From the NCBI RefSeq assembly GCF_008297975.1, contig NZ_VLNY01000005.1:248001-312000 (forward strand): DNA of 64,000 nucleotides, in the 5' to 3' direction. This stretch comes from Antrihabitans cavernicola (GTDB lineage Bacteria; Actinomycetota; Actinomycetes; Mycobacteriales; Mycobacteriaceae). The position numbers were made by a program, and so were the translations under genes. Below are positions 27,851-37,141 of the stretch, piece by piece (within the stretch, counting starts at the first letter, position 1; the number at the start of each line of letters is the position of its first letter). The notes under the pieces were generated by a model, which was given only the letters and a program-made list of their open reading frames with translations, had not been told where the DNA came from and searched no databases.

Positions 27851-28125
27851 GCGGCGGAGCGAGCCATGACACTGTGAGCCATGAAGCTGTGAATACCGAA
27901 GAGACCAAGCCTGCCGAGCCGGCTTTCTCGGTCGTGAAGGGATCGCCCACCGACGACGAGGTGGCAGCGCTGGTCGCCGTGCTGAGCGCGGCGGCCGCCG
28001 ACGCAGCGCAGACGCCCGAGTCGACGCGTCCACCCGAGCTGTGGGGAGCGCCGGTGTCGATGCATCGAGGCGACTCGCCGTTCTCGCCGTACTCGTTCGT
28101 CCACCTGTCGGTTCCGCGCGCTTGA
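27847..28125 (+). CDS. accE5: acyl-CoA carboxylase epsilon subunit AccE5
   Basis: Small subunit that binds AccD5 and AccA3 and stimulates the carboxylase. 92 residues. The conserved core is [22 protein letters not shown] and the C-terminal WGAPVSMHR; the Ala-rich N-terminus includes the duplicated [10 protein letters not shown] pentapeptide. GTG 27847 overlaps the accD5 stop as GTGA; start codons inside the repeats cannot be excluded. Its stop overlaps the TTG start of maf. Confidence 0.9.
   Translation: MSGGASHDTVSHEAVNTEETKPAEPAFSVVKGSPTDDEVAALVAVLSAAAADAAQTPESTRPPELWGAPVSMHRGDSPFSPYSFVHLSVPRA
27861..27890. repeat. 15-bp imperfect tandem duplication in accE5 5' end
   Basis: GAGCCATGACACTGT is followed directly by GAGCCATGAAGCTGT (two differences). 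It encodes SHDTV then SHEAV and keeps the frame. Confidence 0.85.
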
Positions 28126-28781
28126 CCCGACTGGTTCTCGCCTCGGCATCGCCCGCCCGACTGTCCGTGCTGCGGTCGGCAGGAGTGGAACCCGTCGTTC
28201 GGGTGTCGAACGTCGACGAGGACGCTGTCGCCGCGACGCTGCCCGCCGACACCTCCCCCGCAGATGTCGTGATCGCGCTCGCCCAGGCGAAGGCGCAATC
28301 GGTGGCGTCGGAACTGACCGCGGGATTGGACGGCGTGTGCTGGCTCGACGGCGCCGACGCGTTGGACTGCGTGATCGTCGGCTGCGATTCGATGCTGCAC
28401 ATCGACGGCGAATTGCAGGGCAAGCCACACTCCGTCGACGTAGCGCGCGAGCGCTGGTCGCAAATGGCGGGTCGTAGTGGTGACCTGCTGACGGGGCACA
28501 GCGTGCTGCGATTGATCGACGGCAAGATCACCGCACGCTCGGGCGCCACCAGCACGACCACTGTGCATTTCGGAACGCCTGCCGCCGCCGATCTGGAGGC
28601 CTATCTGGCAACCGGCGAACCGTTGCAGGTTGCGGGCGCGTTCACCCTCGACGGACTCGGCGGCTGGTTCGTGGAGAAGATCGACGGTGATCCGTCGAGC
28701 GTCATCGGGATCGGACTGCCGCTGGTCCGCAAGCTGCTCAACGATGTCGGTGTCGGTGTGGCCCAGCTGTGGTCGGCCTGA
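28122..28781 (+). CDS. maf: Maf-family nucleoside triphosphate pyrophosphatase
   Basis: Hydrolyses non-canonical or excess NTPs (dTTP/UTP or modified bases in the Maf family), a house-cleaning enzyme linked to septum control. 219 residues. N-terminal [18 protein letters not shown] is the family signature, with the catalytic Asp in VGCDSML and the QGKP loop. The start is TTG 28122, overlapping the accE5 stop as TTGA, so translation is coupled. Same order accD5-accE5-maf as in mycobacteria. Confidence 0.92.
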   Translation: MTRLVLASASPARLSVLRSAGVEPVVRVSNVDEDAVAATLPADTSPADVVIALAQAKAQSVASELTAGLDGVCWLDGADALDCVIVGCDSMLHIDGELQGKPHSVDVARERWSQMAGRSGDLLTGHSVLRLIDGKITARSGATSTTTVHFGTPAAADLEAYLATGEPLQVAGAFTLDGLGGWFVEKIDGDPSSVIGIGLPLVRKLLNDVGVGVAQLWSA

Positions 28782-29426
28782 TCAGGCGCGAGCCAACCGG
28801 GCGAGGCAGACGTCGGGTTCGACGAATGGATGCAGACTCGCGTTGATCTCGCCGCGGGCGCCCGCCCTGTCCAGCATCTCCCGGAGCAGGCCGAGGTGTA
28901 CACCGCACACCACGTCCGGATTGGTACGGGCCAGAGCGCGCAACGGGCACGCGGTGAGTCGGATCGACACCGGCGTGCCGTCGTTTTCCGCATCGGCATT
29001 CGTCCGCTCGGGCACCGGCGCGAACCCCAACTGCGACTGCGCCGTCGTGACTGCCCGCTTCGCGTCGTCGAGTGTGTCGACCGACTGCACGGAATCGTCG
29101 ATCTTGGCGGCCCACGCTCGCCCTGCGGTGACGGCCGCATCGAGACGGTGAGTCCTGTCGACGCCGAGCTGATCCGCGAGCACCCTGGCCAACTCCTGAT
29201 AGCCGGCCGAACGCTGCACCACGGAGTACCCGGTCGACGGCCGTCCCCGGCCCTGCGGTGCCAGCTGTACCGGCCGGACAGCCGAGTTCTTGGTCAGCAC
29301 CTCGAGATGAAAACGGACAGTCGTCACGTGCTGCCCGGTCCGTTCGGACAGCGTGCGTGCGTCGAGCGGACGATCGGCGTCGCGCAGTATCTTCAGTAGC
29401 CGACGGCGCGGCCATGACTCCAACAT
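28782..29426 (-). CDS. HTH regulator with C-terminal cysteines (SufR-like)
   Basis: 214 residues. N-terminal winged helix of ArsR/DeoR type: [37 protein letters not shown], with the wing at GRGRPSTGY. The C-terminal part has three cysteines, [28 protein letters not shown] and VCLARL, in a spacing like that of SufR-type regulators, which hold an iron-sulfur cluster there. The gene is divergent from sseA-sufE-like genes for sulfur transfer, and a perfect inverted repeat lies before sseA, so a sulfur- or redox-sensing repressor of that operon is a reasonable inference. It stops exactly at the end of maf. Confidence 0.8.
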   Translation of the reverse strand: MLESWPRRRLLKILRDADRPLDARTLSERTGQHVTTVRFHLEVLTKNSAVRPVQLAPQGRGRPSTGYSVVQRSAGYQELARVLADQLGVDRTHRLDAAVTAGRAWAAKIDDSVQSVDTLDDAKRAVTTAQSQLGFAPVPERTNADAENDGTPVSIRLTACPLRALARTNPDVVCGVHLGLLREMLDRAGARGEINASLHPFVEPDVCLARLARA

Positions 29427-29488
29427 GTGAAATCCCCCTGTTTCCCCGTACTCGACCTTAACCGACCGAGTGTTCCGTTATCGAAGAA

Positions 29489-29502
29489 CTACCATCGGGT
29501 AG
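29489..29502. promoter_or_regulatory. putative operator CTACC-ATCG-GGTAG before sseA
   Basis: A perfect 5-bp inverted repeat with a 4-base centre. It includes TACCAT (29490-29495), a possible -10 box, so a protein bound here would control sseA. The HTH protein encoded on the other side is the obvious candidate. Confidence 0.45.
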
Positions 29503-29567
29503 ACCGTGCCGTGACGCACTGGTTGCCGACTGCCGAGAAGCCGCTTGTTCGAGAAGGAGCCCCCGCC

Positions 29568-30461
29568 GTGCCCGTTGCGTCCGATCCGAATCCCGCTTTC
29601 GCGAAGTACGCCCACCCCGATCGGCTGGTATCGACGGAATGGTTGTCGTCGAAGATCGGTGACCGCGGCGTGAAGATCGTCGAGTCCGACGAAGACGTGC
29701 TGCTCTACGACGTCGGCCACATCCCTGGCGCCGTCAAGGTCGACTGGCATGTCGATCTGAACGATCCGGTGACTCGCGACTACATCGACGGCAAGCAGTT
29801 CGCACAGCTGATGAGCCGCAAGGGAATTGGGCGCGAGGACACCGTCGTCATCTACGGCGACAAGAGCAATTGGTGGGCCGCGTACGCGTTGTGGGTGTTC
29901 ACGTTGTTCGGACACAAGGACGTGCGACTCCTCGACGGCGGTCGTGACGCGTGGCTGTCCGAGGCGCGTGAGACGACCCTGGACGTGCCGAACGACGCAC
30001 CGACCGATTACCCGGTCGTCGAGCGTGACGACGCCGCCATTCGCGCGTTCAAGGACGATGTGCTCGGTCATCTGGGCAAGGGCCCGCTGATCGACGTTCG
30101 GTCGCCGCAGGAGTACACGGGCGAGCGCACCCACATGCCCGACTACCCGGAGGAGGGTGCGCTGCGCGGCGGCCACATCCCCACTGCGGCAAGCATTCCC
30201 TGGGCAAAAGCCGCGGCACCCGACGGTCGGTTCAAGTCGTTGGCGGAGTTGCAGGAGGTCTACGGCGACTTCAATGCCGGCGACGATGTCATCGCGTACT
30301 GCCGCATCGGCGAACGCTCCAGCCACACCTGGTTCGTCCTGACCCACCTGCTGGGCTTCGACAAGGTCCGCAACTACGACGGGTCGTGGACGGAATGGGG
30401 GAACACCGTTCGGGTCCCGATCGCCAAGGGCGACGAACCAGGCGAGGTTGCCGCACAGTGA
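29568..30461 (+). CDS. sseA: sulfurtransferase SseA (tandem rhodanese)
   Basis: Transfers sulfane sulfur from thiosulfate or 3-mercaptopyruvate to an acceptor; cytoplasmic. 297 residues with two rhodanese domains; the catalytic loop CRIGERS (Cys245) lies in the second, and the first lacks the cysteine, as usual. GTG 29568 has AAGGAG 8 bases upstream. The stop overlaps the GTG of the SufE-like gene as GTGA, an arrangement shared with Rv3283-Rv3284, and the paired proteins likely form a sulfur relay. Confidence 0.94.
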   Translation: MPVASDPNPAFAKYAHPDRLVSTEWLSSKIGDRGVKIVESDEDVLLYDVGHIPGAVKVDWHVDLNDPVTRDYIDGKQFAQLMSRKGIGREDTVVIYGDKSNWWAAYALWVFTLFGHKDVRLLDGGRDAWLSEARETTLDVPNDAPTDYPVVERDDAAIRAFKDDVLGHLGKGPLIDVRSPQEYTGERTHMPDYPEEGALRGGHIPTAASIPWAKAAAPDGRFKSLAELQEVYGDFNAGDDVIAYCRIGERSSHTWFVLTHLLGFDKVRNYDGSWTEWGNTVRVPIAKGDEPGEVAAQ

Positions 30462-30871
30462 CAGGTCTGCCTGCTGCACTGGCGGAGATAGTCGACGACT
30501 TCGCCGCCGTCGACGGTCAGGACAAGCTGCAATTGCTGCTCGAGTTCAGCCGCGAACTCCCTCCGCTGCCCGCGGAATTGGCCGAGGACGCCATGGAACC
30601 GGTCCCGGAATGCCAGTCGCCGCTGTTCCTGTCGGTCGATGCCGCCGATCCAGCCAAGGTTCGGCTGTACTTCAGTGCGCCGCCGGAGGCGCCGACCACC
30701 CGCGGTTTCGCGTCGATCCTGGCTCAGGGACTCGATGGGTTGAGTGCGCAGGAGATATTGGACGTGCCCGACGACTTCTACGTGAACCTGGGGTTGGCCG
30801 ATGCGGTCAGTCCACTTCGGCTGCGCGGGATCTCGGCGATGCTGGCCAGAATCAAACGGCACCTGCGATAA
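30458..30871 (+). CDS. SufE-like sulfur acceptor protein
   Basis: 137 residues of the SufE fold. The reactive Cys52 is in [10 protein letters not shown], on the loop that accepts persulfide sulfur. C-terminal helices [30 protein letters not shown] and [19 protein letters not shown] match the family. Coupled to sseA (GTGA overlap), so it may receive sulfur from SseA rather than from the SufS cysteine desulfurase; that is inference from gene order. GTG 30458 is used because it gives the usual SufE N-terminus. Confidence 0.92.
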   Translation: MTGLPAALAEIVDDFAAVDGQDKLQLLLEFSRELPPLPAELAEDAMEPVPECQSPLFLSVDAADPAKVRLYFSAPPEAPTTRGFASILAQGLDGLSAQEILDVPDDFYVNLGLADAVSPLRLRGISAMLARIKRHLR

Positions 30872-30963
30872 CCGGAACGCTACTGATCAGTAGCGATTCG
30901 GATGGGTGCCGCGCATACTCCGGTCCATGTCGATCCGGTTACAGTGTCAGACGGATTGTTGCT

Positions 30964-30969
30964 TAGGCT
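30964..30969 (+). promoter_or_regulatory. -10-like TAGGCT of accA3
   Basis: TAGGCT lies about 66 bases before the GTG of accA3; the transcript would have a 5' leader of roughly 60 bases ending in AGGAGG. No strong -35 box is seen at 16-18 bases upstream. The same hexamer precedes accD5, so the carboxylase genes may share a promoter class. Confidence 0.4.
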
Positions 30970-31034
30970 CCGATAGAGCGACAGTAAGACGATCGGCTGA
31001 CCTCGGCCGATGAGATGCGAACACAGGAGGCTCA

Positions 31035-32819
31035 GTGCCCAGTCATGCCAGCGCGCAGATCACCAAGGTCCTCGTAGCGAACCGTGGAGAGATCGCGGTT
31101 CGTGTGATCAGGGCGGCGGCGGATGCCGGGCTCGCCAGCGTGGCGGTGTACGCGGAGCCGGACGCCGATGCCCCGCACGTACACCTTGCCGACGAGGCGT
31201 TCGCGTTGGGTGGCCAGACGTCGGCGGAGTCGTATCTGGTGTTCGACAAGATCCTCGACGCGGCGAAGAAGTCCGGCGCCGACGCGATCCACCCCGGCTA
31301 CGGGTTCCTCTCGGAGAACGCCGACTTCGCGCAAGCCGTGATCGATGCCGGCCTGATCTGGATCGGACCGTCGCCGCAGTCGATCCGCGATCTGGGTGAC
31401 AAGGTCACCGCCCGCCACATCGCCGAAAAGGCGAAGGCTCCGATGGCGGCAGGCACCAGGGATCCGGTGAAGAACGCCGACGAGGTCGTCGCGTTCGCCA
31501 AGGAATACGGCGTTCCGGTCGCGATCAAGGCAGCGTTCGGCGGCGGTGGTCGCGGTATGAAGGTCGCGCAGACCATCGAAGAGATCCCCGAGTTGTTCGA
31601 ATCCGCCACCCGCGAGGCCGTCGCCGCGTTCGGTCGTGGCGAGTGTTTCGTCGAGCAGTACCTGGACAAGGCCCGCCACGTCGAGGCCCAGGTCATCGCC
31701 GATCAGCACGGCAACGTCATTGTCGCCGGTACCCGCGACTGCTCGCTGCAACGCCGGTTCCAGAAGTTGGTCGAGGAGGCCCCGGCCCCCTTCCTGACCG
31801 ACGAGCAGCGCGCGAAGATTCACGCCTCGGCGAAGGCGATCTGCAAGGAAGCGCACTACTACGGTGCGGGCACCGTCGAATACCTGGTCCAGGGCGACAC
31901 GGTGTCGTTCCTCGAGGTCAACACCCGCCTGCAGGTCGAGCACCCCGTCACCGAGGAAACCTCCGGTATCGATCTGGTGCGTCAGCAGTTCGCGATCGCG
32001 AACGGCGAAAAGCTGGCGATCACCGAGGACCCGACCCCGCGCGGGCACTCCTTCGAGTTCCGCATCAACGGTGAAGACGCCGGCCGTGGCTTCCTGCCTG
32101 CACCCGGACCGGTCATCAAGTTCGACGCGCCGTCCGGCCCCGGCGTCCGCGTCGATTCCGGTGTGGTCTCCGGATCCGTGATCGGTGGCCAGTTCGATTC
32201 GATGCTCGCGAAGCTGATCGTCACCGGCGCCACCCGACAGGAAGCGTTGGAGCGGTCGCGTCGGGCGTTGGCAGAATTCACCATCGAAGGTCTCGCAACG
32301 GTCATCCCGTTCCACCGTGCGGTCATCGAGGATCCGGCGTTCGTCGGTGACGAGAACGGGTTCGACATCTACACCAAGTGGATCGAAACCGATTGGGTCA
32401 ACACGGTGGAGCCGTTCACCGCCGGTGAACCTGCCGAGGACGACGGTCTGCCGCGGCAGAAGGTGGTCGTCGAGGTCGGCGGTCGTCGCGTCGAGGTGTC
32501 ACTGCCCGGCCAGTTCAGCCTCGGCACCGGTGGTGGCGGCAACGGTGTGGTGCGCAAGAAGCCGACCCCTCGCAAGCGTGGCGGTGCAGGTGGCGGCGCA
32601 GCCTCCGGTGATGCCGTGACCGCCCCGATGCAGGGCACCGTCGTCAAGGTCGCTGTCGAAGAAGGCCAGGAAGTCGCAGCCGGTGATCTGATCGTCGTAC
32701 TCGAAGCCATGAAGATGGAAAACCCGGTCAACGCCCACAAGGCCGGTGTGGTCACCGGCCTGACGGTGCAGGCCGGCGCTGCCATCACTCAGGGAACGGT
32801 CCTCGCCGAGCTCAAGTAG
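31035..32819 (+). CDS. accA3: acyl-CoA carboxylase alpha subunit AccA3 (biotin carboxylase-BCCP)
   Basis: Carries biotin and carboxylates it with ATP and bicarbonate, then passes CO2 to AccD subunits. 594 residues: biotin carboxylase N-terminal domain ([18 protein letters not shown]), ATP-grasp with the glycine loop [13 protein letters not shown]-terminal domain with [15 protein letters not shown], a Gly/Lys-rich linker, and the biotinyl domain with EAMKMEN, Lys560 being the biotin site. AGGAGG stands 4 bases before GTG 31035. It closes the block sseA-sufE-accA3; BirA at 25315 is its likely modifier. Confidence 0.97.
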   Translation: MPSHASAQITKVLVANRGEIAVRVIRAAADAGLASVAVYAEPDADAPHVHLADEAFALGGQTSAESYLVFDKILDAAKKSGADAIHPGYGFLSENADFAQAVIDAGLIWIGPSPQSIRDLGDKVTARHIAEKAKAPMAAGTRDPVKNADEVVAFAKEYGVPVAIKAAFGGGGRGMKVAQTIEEIPELFESATREAVAAFGRGECFVEQYLDKARHVEAQVIADQHGNVIVAGTRDCSLQRRFQKLVEEAPAPFLTDEQRAKIHASAKAICKEAHYYGAGTVEYLVQGDTVSFLEVNTRLQVEHPVTEETSGIDLVRQQFAIANGEKLAITEDPTPRGHSFEFRINGEDAGRGFLPAPGPVIKFDAPSGPGVRVDSGVVSGSVIGGQFDSMLAKLIVTGATRQEALERSRRALAEFTIEGLATVIPFHRAVIEDPAFVGDENGFDIYTKWIETDWVNTVEPFTAGEPAEDDGLPRQKVVVEVGGRRVEVSLPGQFSLGTGGGGNGVVRKKPTPRKRGGAGGGAASGDAVTAPMQGTVVKVAVEEGQEVAAGDLIVVLEAMKMENPVNAHKAGVVTGLTVQAGAAITQGTVLAELK

Positions 32820-32823
32820 CGGC

Positions 32824-34230
32824 TCACGGTTCGCCGACTACCGCGCCGATGATGCGCGCGGCGTCGGCGAACCGATCCGGACTCTCGCCCGCGTAGTTCA
32901 GACGCACGTAGGGTCCTGACGCCTCGGCCGGAAACCACTCGGTGCCCGGCGCGATGATCAGGCCTCGCAATTCGCATGCCGCGACGACGCGATCGACGAC
33001 GCTGCCGTCGGGCAGCCTCGCCCAGAGGTTCAGTCCCCCAGCAGGAACGGTATTCACTGTCACCGCAGGTGCGTGTTCGCGTACGGCAGCGAGCAGGATG
33101 TCGCGTCGGGACCGCAATTGTGCGCGAACGCTGCGTAGGTGTGCGCTCCATCCCGGCTGGGTCACGACGTCCAAGGCGGCGGCCTGCAATAGTCCGCTGA
33201 CGTACATGGATTCGGCAGCGCGGTCCGCGAGGATTCGTTCGCGTGCCGGACCGCGGACGATGACGGCGGCAACCCGCACCGCGGGCGAGACGCTCTTGGT
33301 CAGCGACCGCAGGTAGATCACGTGCCCGTCGTCGTCGAGTGCCGCAATGGGTCGCGGATCGGCGTCGATCGCAAGGTCGTGCGCCCAGTCGTCCTCGATC
33401 AGGAACGCACCGTGCTTGCGAACGATGTCGAGGATCGCCTGACCCGTGGCAGGCGGCCATTGAGTGCCGGTCGGATTCGCGAAGGTGGGTTGTGCGTAGA
33501 ACGCACGAGCCCCCGTGCGCGCGAAAGCGCGTTCCACCTCGTCGGGGTCGGGGCCGTCCGGTCCGACGGGAATCGGAACGAGTACCACACCGGTTTGCGC
33601 CGCCGCGAGTATCGCTCCCCAGTAGGTCGGCGACTCGATCAACACCGGCCGTCCCGCCCCGACGACAGCACGGAAGATCGAACTCAGCCCACTTTGACTG
33701 CCCGCGATGATCAAGGCGTCGCGGGCTGCCGCTGGAGTCACACCTGCCGGTGCGACGGCGGCCAACTCACTTGCAAACCATTCCTGCAGGCCGGGCATGC
33801 CCGCCGCAGGTGAGCGGGTCGTCGCGGCATCCGACTTCGCGACCCGCGCCAGCGATTGCCGAACGAGGCGCTCCGGCAACAGGTCTCGCGCCGGATAACC
33901 GGAATGCAGACCGATCGCATCCGGTGCGACGATTCGCTGAGTCGACGACATGGCACCCATCCGCGACAGCGGGGCACCGAGCGGCGCGGTCTGCCAGCCG
34001 TAGTCCACCGGCTTAGCCGTGCGCACAGCGCGGACGAACGTGCCGACGCCGGGACGTGACTCCACCAACCCTGATGTCGAGAGCTGTCGCATCGCCTTCT
34101 GCACCGTCACCGGACTCGCACCGTACTGCGCAACCAGAGCTCGGTTCGAGGGCACCCGCGCCCCTGGCGCAGCCGTAGCGATCCATTGGCGCAGTCCGGC
34201 GACGATCCGTTCGGTGCTATCGTCGTACAT
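32824..34230 (-). CDS. MocR-type (GntR HTH-aminotransferase) regulator
   Basis: 468 residues. GntR winged helix at about 8-70 (YDDSTERIVAGLRQWIA, VPSNRALVAQYGASPVTVQKAMRQLSTSGLVESRPGVGTFV), then a class I aminotransferase domain with IAGSQSGLSSIFRAV, SPTYWGAI, QPTFANPTGTQWP and the PLP-binding Lys in LRSLTKSVSPAVRVA. MocR proteins use PLP-bound effectors to control transport or amino-acid genes. It is divergent from an EamA exporter, and both ATG codons share the same CATG. The frame extends to 34377 but only ATG 34230 fits the HTH. Confidence 0.92.
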   Translation of the reverse strand: MYDDSTERIVAGLRQWIATAAPGARVPSNRALVAQYGASPVTVQKAMRQLSTSGLVESRPGVGTFVRAVRTAKPVDYGWQTAPLGAPLSRMGAMSSTQRIVAPDAIGLHSGYPARDLLPERLVRQSLARVAKSDAATTRSPAAGMPGLQEWFASELAAVAPAGVTPAAARDALIIAGSQSGLSSIFRAVVGAGRPVLIESPTYWGAILAAAQTGVVLVPIPVGPDGPDPDEVERAFARTGARAFYAQPTFANPTGTQWPPATGQAILDIVRKHGAFLIEDDWAHDLAIDADPRPIAALDDDGHVIYLRSLTKSVSPAVRVAAVIVRGPARERILADRAAESMYVSGLLQAAALDVVTQPGWSAHLRSVRAQLRSRRDILLAAVREHAPAVTVNTVPAGGLNLWARLPDGSVVDRVVAACELRGLIIAPGTEWFPAEASGPYVRLNYAGESPDRFADAARIIGAVVGEP

Positions 34231-34244
34231 GAGAGAACAGAGTA
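34218..34244. promoter_or_regulatory. overlapping divergent leaderless promoters, EamA/MocR
   Basis: Rightward: TATCGT (34218-34223), 5 bases before the EamA ATG at 34229. Leftward: TACTCT on the minus strand (34239-34244), 8 bases before the MocR ATG at 34230. Each -10 lies inside the other gene, and CATG (34228-34231) supplies both start codons. Confidence 0.55.
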
Positions 34245-35203
34245 GCGTTATCGCCTCGCAAGCAACACCGTTATCCATACGCGCCGGACTCGGTTGGGGT
34301 TTGTTGGGCACCCTCGCGTTCTCGTTCACCGTTCCGTTCACCCGCGTGGCCGTCGACGGACTCTCGCCGCTGTTCATCGGCTCGGGCCGGGCAGTGGTCG
34401 CCGCTGCGTTGGCGGCCGTGGCGCTTGCCGTGACACACCAACTCCGACCGACGACGAATCAGTGGCTGCGGTTGGGTGTGGTCGCAGGTGGTGTGGTGAT
34501 CGGGTTCCCGTTTCTGACGTCGTTCGCCTTGGCCACTGCGCCGGCAAGTCACGGTGCCGTCGTCATCGGCCTGCTGCCTGCAGCGACCGCAGTGACCGCG
34601 GTAGTTCGCGGGAAGGAAATCCCCGCGCGGTCGTTCTGGGTGTTCGCCGGTCTCGGCGCACTCGCCGCCGTCGCCTTCGCCTCGTTGCAGAACGGCGGCT
34701 TGGGCGAGCTGCACTGGTCGGATCTACTGCTGTTCGGCGCGGTCGTCGCGGCGGCGATCGGTTACGCCGAAGGCGGTTTGCTCGCAAGAGAGCTCGGCGC
34801 ATGGCAGACCGTGTCGTGGGCGCTGGTCCTTGCCGCACCGTTGATGATCGCGTTGGCTGGCTTCTCTGTGATCACTCGACCGCCCTCCGCCAGCGGCACC
34901 GAGTGGTTGGCATTCGCCTACCTCGCGGTGGTGAGCATGTACCTCGGCTTCTTCGCCTGGTACCGCGGTCTCGCGATCGGCCCGATGGCTCAGGTGAGTC
35001 AGGTCCAGCTCGCCCAACCGGTGCTCACGATTGCGTGGGCATGGCTGATCCTGCGCGAACAGATCGGCTGGACAACGGTTTTCGGCGGAGTCGCCGTCAT
35101 CGCCTGCGCCGCCCTCGCCGTCCGCACCCGCCTTCGGGAGGCTGCTACTTCAGAAGTCCAATCACCGGAGCAAAAGATTCCATCGCGTCTTCGAGCACCG
35201 TGA
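34229..35203 (+). CDS. EamA-family (DMT) transporter
   Basis: 324 residues, ten predicted transmembrane helices in two EamA repeats, of the RhaT/RarD drug-metabolite transporter group; exports or imports small metabolites such as amino acids. Motifs: GTLAFSFTVPFTRVAVDGL at the first helix and VSQVQLAQPVLTIAWAWLILREQI in the last repeat. ATG 34229 is the only credible start. MocR-type regulators often control adjacent EamA exporters, so these two should be one module. The last 59 bases overlap the convergent LLM gene, so both C-termini are coded in opposite strands of the same DNA. Confidence 0.9.
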   Translation: MREQSSVIASQATPLSIRAGLGWGLLGTLAFSFTVPFTRVAVDGLSPLFIGSGRAVVAAALAAVALAVTHQLRPTTNQWLRLGVVAGGVVIGFPFLTSFALATAPASHGAVVIGLLPAATAVTAVVRGKEIPARSFWVFAGLGALAAVAFASLQNGGLGELHWSDLLLFGAVVAAAIGYAEGGLLARELGAWQTVSWALVLAAPLMIALAGFSVITRPPSASGTEWLAFAYLAVVSMYLGFFAWYRGLAIGPMAQVSQVQLAQPVLTIAWAWLILREQIGWTTVFGGVAVIACAALAVRTRLREAATSEVQSPEQKIPSRLRAP

Positions 35204-36035
35204 CGTAGCTGAATCCGAAGCGGTCGCGTCGTTCCCGCAGCCGCTCGGCCATGACTGTCGGCGACCCGACCAGGACCGTCGGAATATCGTCGACCGCGGC
35301 TGCCGCCTCCGCAGTGACGAACGGCGTGATCTCGTCGACCAGGGCAGCGCGATCTGCTTCGCCAGCAACCTTCTGAATCAGGACGTTCAGCTCGACAGAA
35401 TCCGTGCGCCCCGCCAGCAGCGTACGGACGTACCGAACCCGCTCGTCGACGTCGTTGCCGCTGCCCAGCGTCGGCGATCCGCCGTCCTTGCCCGCGGCGG
35501 CACCGGTGAAGCCGATGACGTCGGCGTGCCGGGCGGCCAACGCCAGCACCCGATCGCCACGGCCGGCCAGCAGCAGCGGTGGCCCCGGTTGCTGCAGCGG
35601 CGAGGGCTGGAAATCGGGGTCGGCGAAGGCTTTCGTCAGCACTTCGACTGTGTGTTCCAAATGGTCGACGCGGGCGCGCGCCGCGGGAAACGGCATCTCG
35701 GCGGCGTCGAATTCGGCTTTGACGTAGCCGGCACCGAGCCCGATCTCGAGCCTGCCGTCTGTGAAGCGGTCCGTGGTCGTGAGATCGCGAGCCAGGAGCA
35801 GCGGGTTGTAGAACGCGGTGTTGAGCACGAAGGTGTTCAGTCGCACTCGCTCGGTTGCCTCGGCAGCGAGCACCAGCGACGGAAACGGCGCGGGCAGGCC
35901 GAGATGATCGGCTACACCGATCACGTCGTATCCGAGCTCTTCGGCCCGTCGAGCCCGCCCGACCCATTCGTCGCGCGATGACGGGGCAAGCATGTTGACG
36001 CCGAAGCGAAATGGACGTTGCGAAGGAATAGTCAC
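35145..36035 (-). CDS. LLM-class F420-dependent oxidoreductase
   Basis: 296-residue luciferase-like monooxygenase fold. FRFGVNMLAPSSRDEWVGRARRAEELGYDVIGVADH is the typical N-terminus of the mycobacterial F420-dependent LLM group (TIGR03621-like), with RLEIGLGAGYVKAEFDAA and PLLLAGRGDRVLALAARHADVIGF as later landmarks. It should reduce or oxidise an unknown substrate with F420. The start is GTG 36035. No F420 synthesis gene is next to it; the neighbours are a transporter on each side. Confidence 0.88.
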   Translation of the reverse strand: MTIPSQRPFRFGVNMLAPSSRDEWVGRARRAEELGYDVIGVADHLGLPAPFPSLVLAAEATERVRLNTFVLNTAFYNPLLLARDLTTTDRFTDGRLEIGLGAGYVKAEFDAAEMPFPAARARVDHLEHTVEVLTKAFADPDFQPSPLQQPGPPLLLAGRGDRVLALAARHADVIGFTGAAAGKDGGSPTLGSGNDVDERVRYVRTLLAGRTDSVELNVLIQKVAGEADRAALVDEITPFVTAEAAAAVDDIPTVLVGSPTVMAERLRERRDRFGFSYVTVLEDAMESFAPVIGLLK

Positions 36036-36144
36036 GCCACCACGCTAGCCAGCAGCACCGACAAGTGGGCGAACGGCACTTTCGTTGCGTTGGGCCGAAC
36101 GAGCGTGCCGTTCACTCCACGGGAAAGGGGGCGGATTCGGCGGA

Positions 36145-36150
36145 TATCAT
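36145..36150 (+). promoter_or_regulatory. -10-like TATCAT of the transporter gene, possible leaderless start
   Basis: TATCAT ends 7 bases before GTG 36158, with no Shine-Dalgarno between. Confidence 0.4.
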
Positions 36151-36157
36151 TACCCGA

Positions 36158-37141
36158 GTGAACTTGTTGCGGAAGGCTCGGCTCGACAGCTTTGTGGTCG
36201 GCATCGTTGCCGTCGCCGCGTTGGCGAGTCTCTTCCCTGCGACCGGCGTCGGCGAGACCATCCTGAACTGGGCCACCAAGATCGCGATCGCGCTGCTGTT
36301 CCTGATCTACGGTGCCCGACTCGCGCCGCGTGAGGCCTGGGAAGGCGTCAAGCACTGGCGCCTGCATTCGGTGGTGCTTGCCTCGACGTATTTGTTGTTC
36401 CCGCTGATCGGGCTGGCATTGCGATTCCTCGCGCCGAGCGTCCTCAGCGACGACCTCTATACCGGCGTGCTCTACCTGTGCCTGGTCCCGTCGACCGTGC
36501 AGTCGTCGATCGCGTTCACATCCATCGCCAAGGGCAACGTTGCGGGTGCCGTGGTGAGCGCGTCGTTCTCCAACATCGTCGGCGTTTTCGTGACGCCGAT
36601 CCTGGTGATACTGCTCGTGCATACGACCGGCGACACCAGGGTCGACGCGTCCTCGATCCTGAACATCGTCGCCCAACTCCTCGTGCCGTTCCTGATCGGG
36701 CAGTTGATCAGGCCCCTCGTCATCGGGTGGCTGACCCGAAATGCCAAGCCCACCAAGATCGTCGACCGCGGATCGATCCTGCTGGTCGTCTATTCGGCAT
36801 TCAGCGAGAGCATGAATCAGCATGTGTGGTCGTCGATCTCGTTGTGGCGCATAGTCGCCGTCGCCGTGGTGTGTGCCGCCATCCTTGCGGTTGTGCTGGT
36901 GGCGACCACGATGGTCGGCAAGGCGTTGAAGTTCCCGATTGCCGACCGCATCGTGATCGTCTTCTGCGGCTCCAAGAAGAGTCTAGCGAGCGGCCTGCCG
37001 ATGGCGTCGGTGTTGTTCGCCGGTCACCCGATCGGGCTGATCGTGCTGCCGCTGTTGCTCTTTCACCAGATTCAGCTGATCGTGTGCGCAATCCTCGCAC
37101 CCCGATATGCCCGACGACGCGACGAGTTAGTCGCTACCTGA
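36158..37141 (+). CDS. bile acid:sodium symporter family protein
   Basis: 327 residues and nine or ten helices of the SBF_like (PF13593) group. Helix repeats carry polar breaks such as LVPSTVQSSIAFTSIAKGNVAGAVVSASFSN and FCGSKKSLASGLPMASVLF, the crossed discontinuous helices that bind sodium in this fold. Substrate unknown; bacterial members move organic anions. GTG 36158 begins VNLLRKARLDSFVVG. The end overlaps the convergent WYL gene by 15 bases. Confidence 0.88.
   Translation: MNLLRKARLDSFVVGIVAVAALASLFPATGVGETILNWATKIAIALLFLIYGARLAPREAWEGVKHWRLHSVVLASTYLLFPLIGLALRFLAPSVLSDDLYTGVLYLCLVPSTVQSSIAFTSIAKGNVAGAVVSASFSNIVGVFVTPILVILLVHTTGDTRVDASSILNIVAQLLVPFLIGQLIRPLVIGWLTRNAKPTKIVDRGSILLVVYSAFSESMNQHVWSSISLWRIVAVAVVCAAILAVVLVATTMVGKALKFPIADRIVIVFCGSKKSLASGLPMASVLFAGHPIGLIVLPLLLFHQIQLIVCAILAPRYARRRDELVAT

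Noticed and set aside
26195-28561. 788-codon open frame on the minus strand opposite accD5-accE5-maf
   Set aside because: Exactly opposite strongly conserved carboxylase genes; composition is the Arg/His/Asp-rich pattern of antisense high-GC frames, with no family motif.
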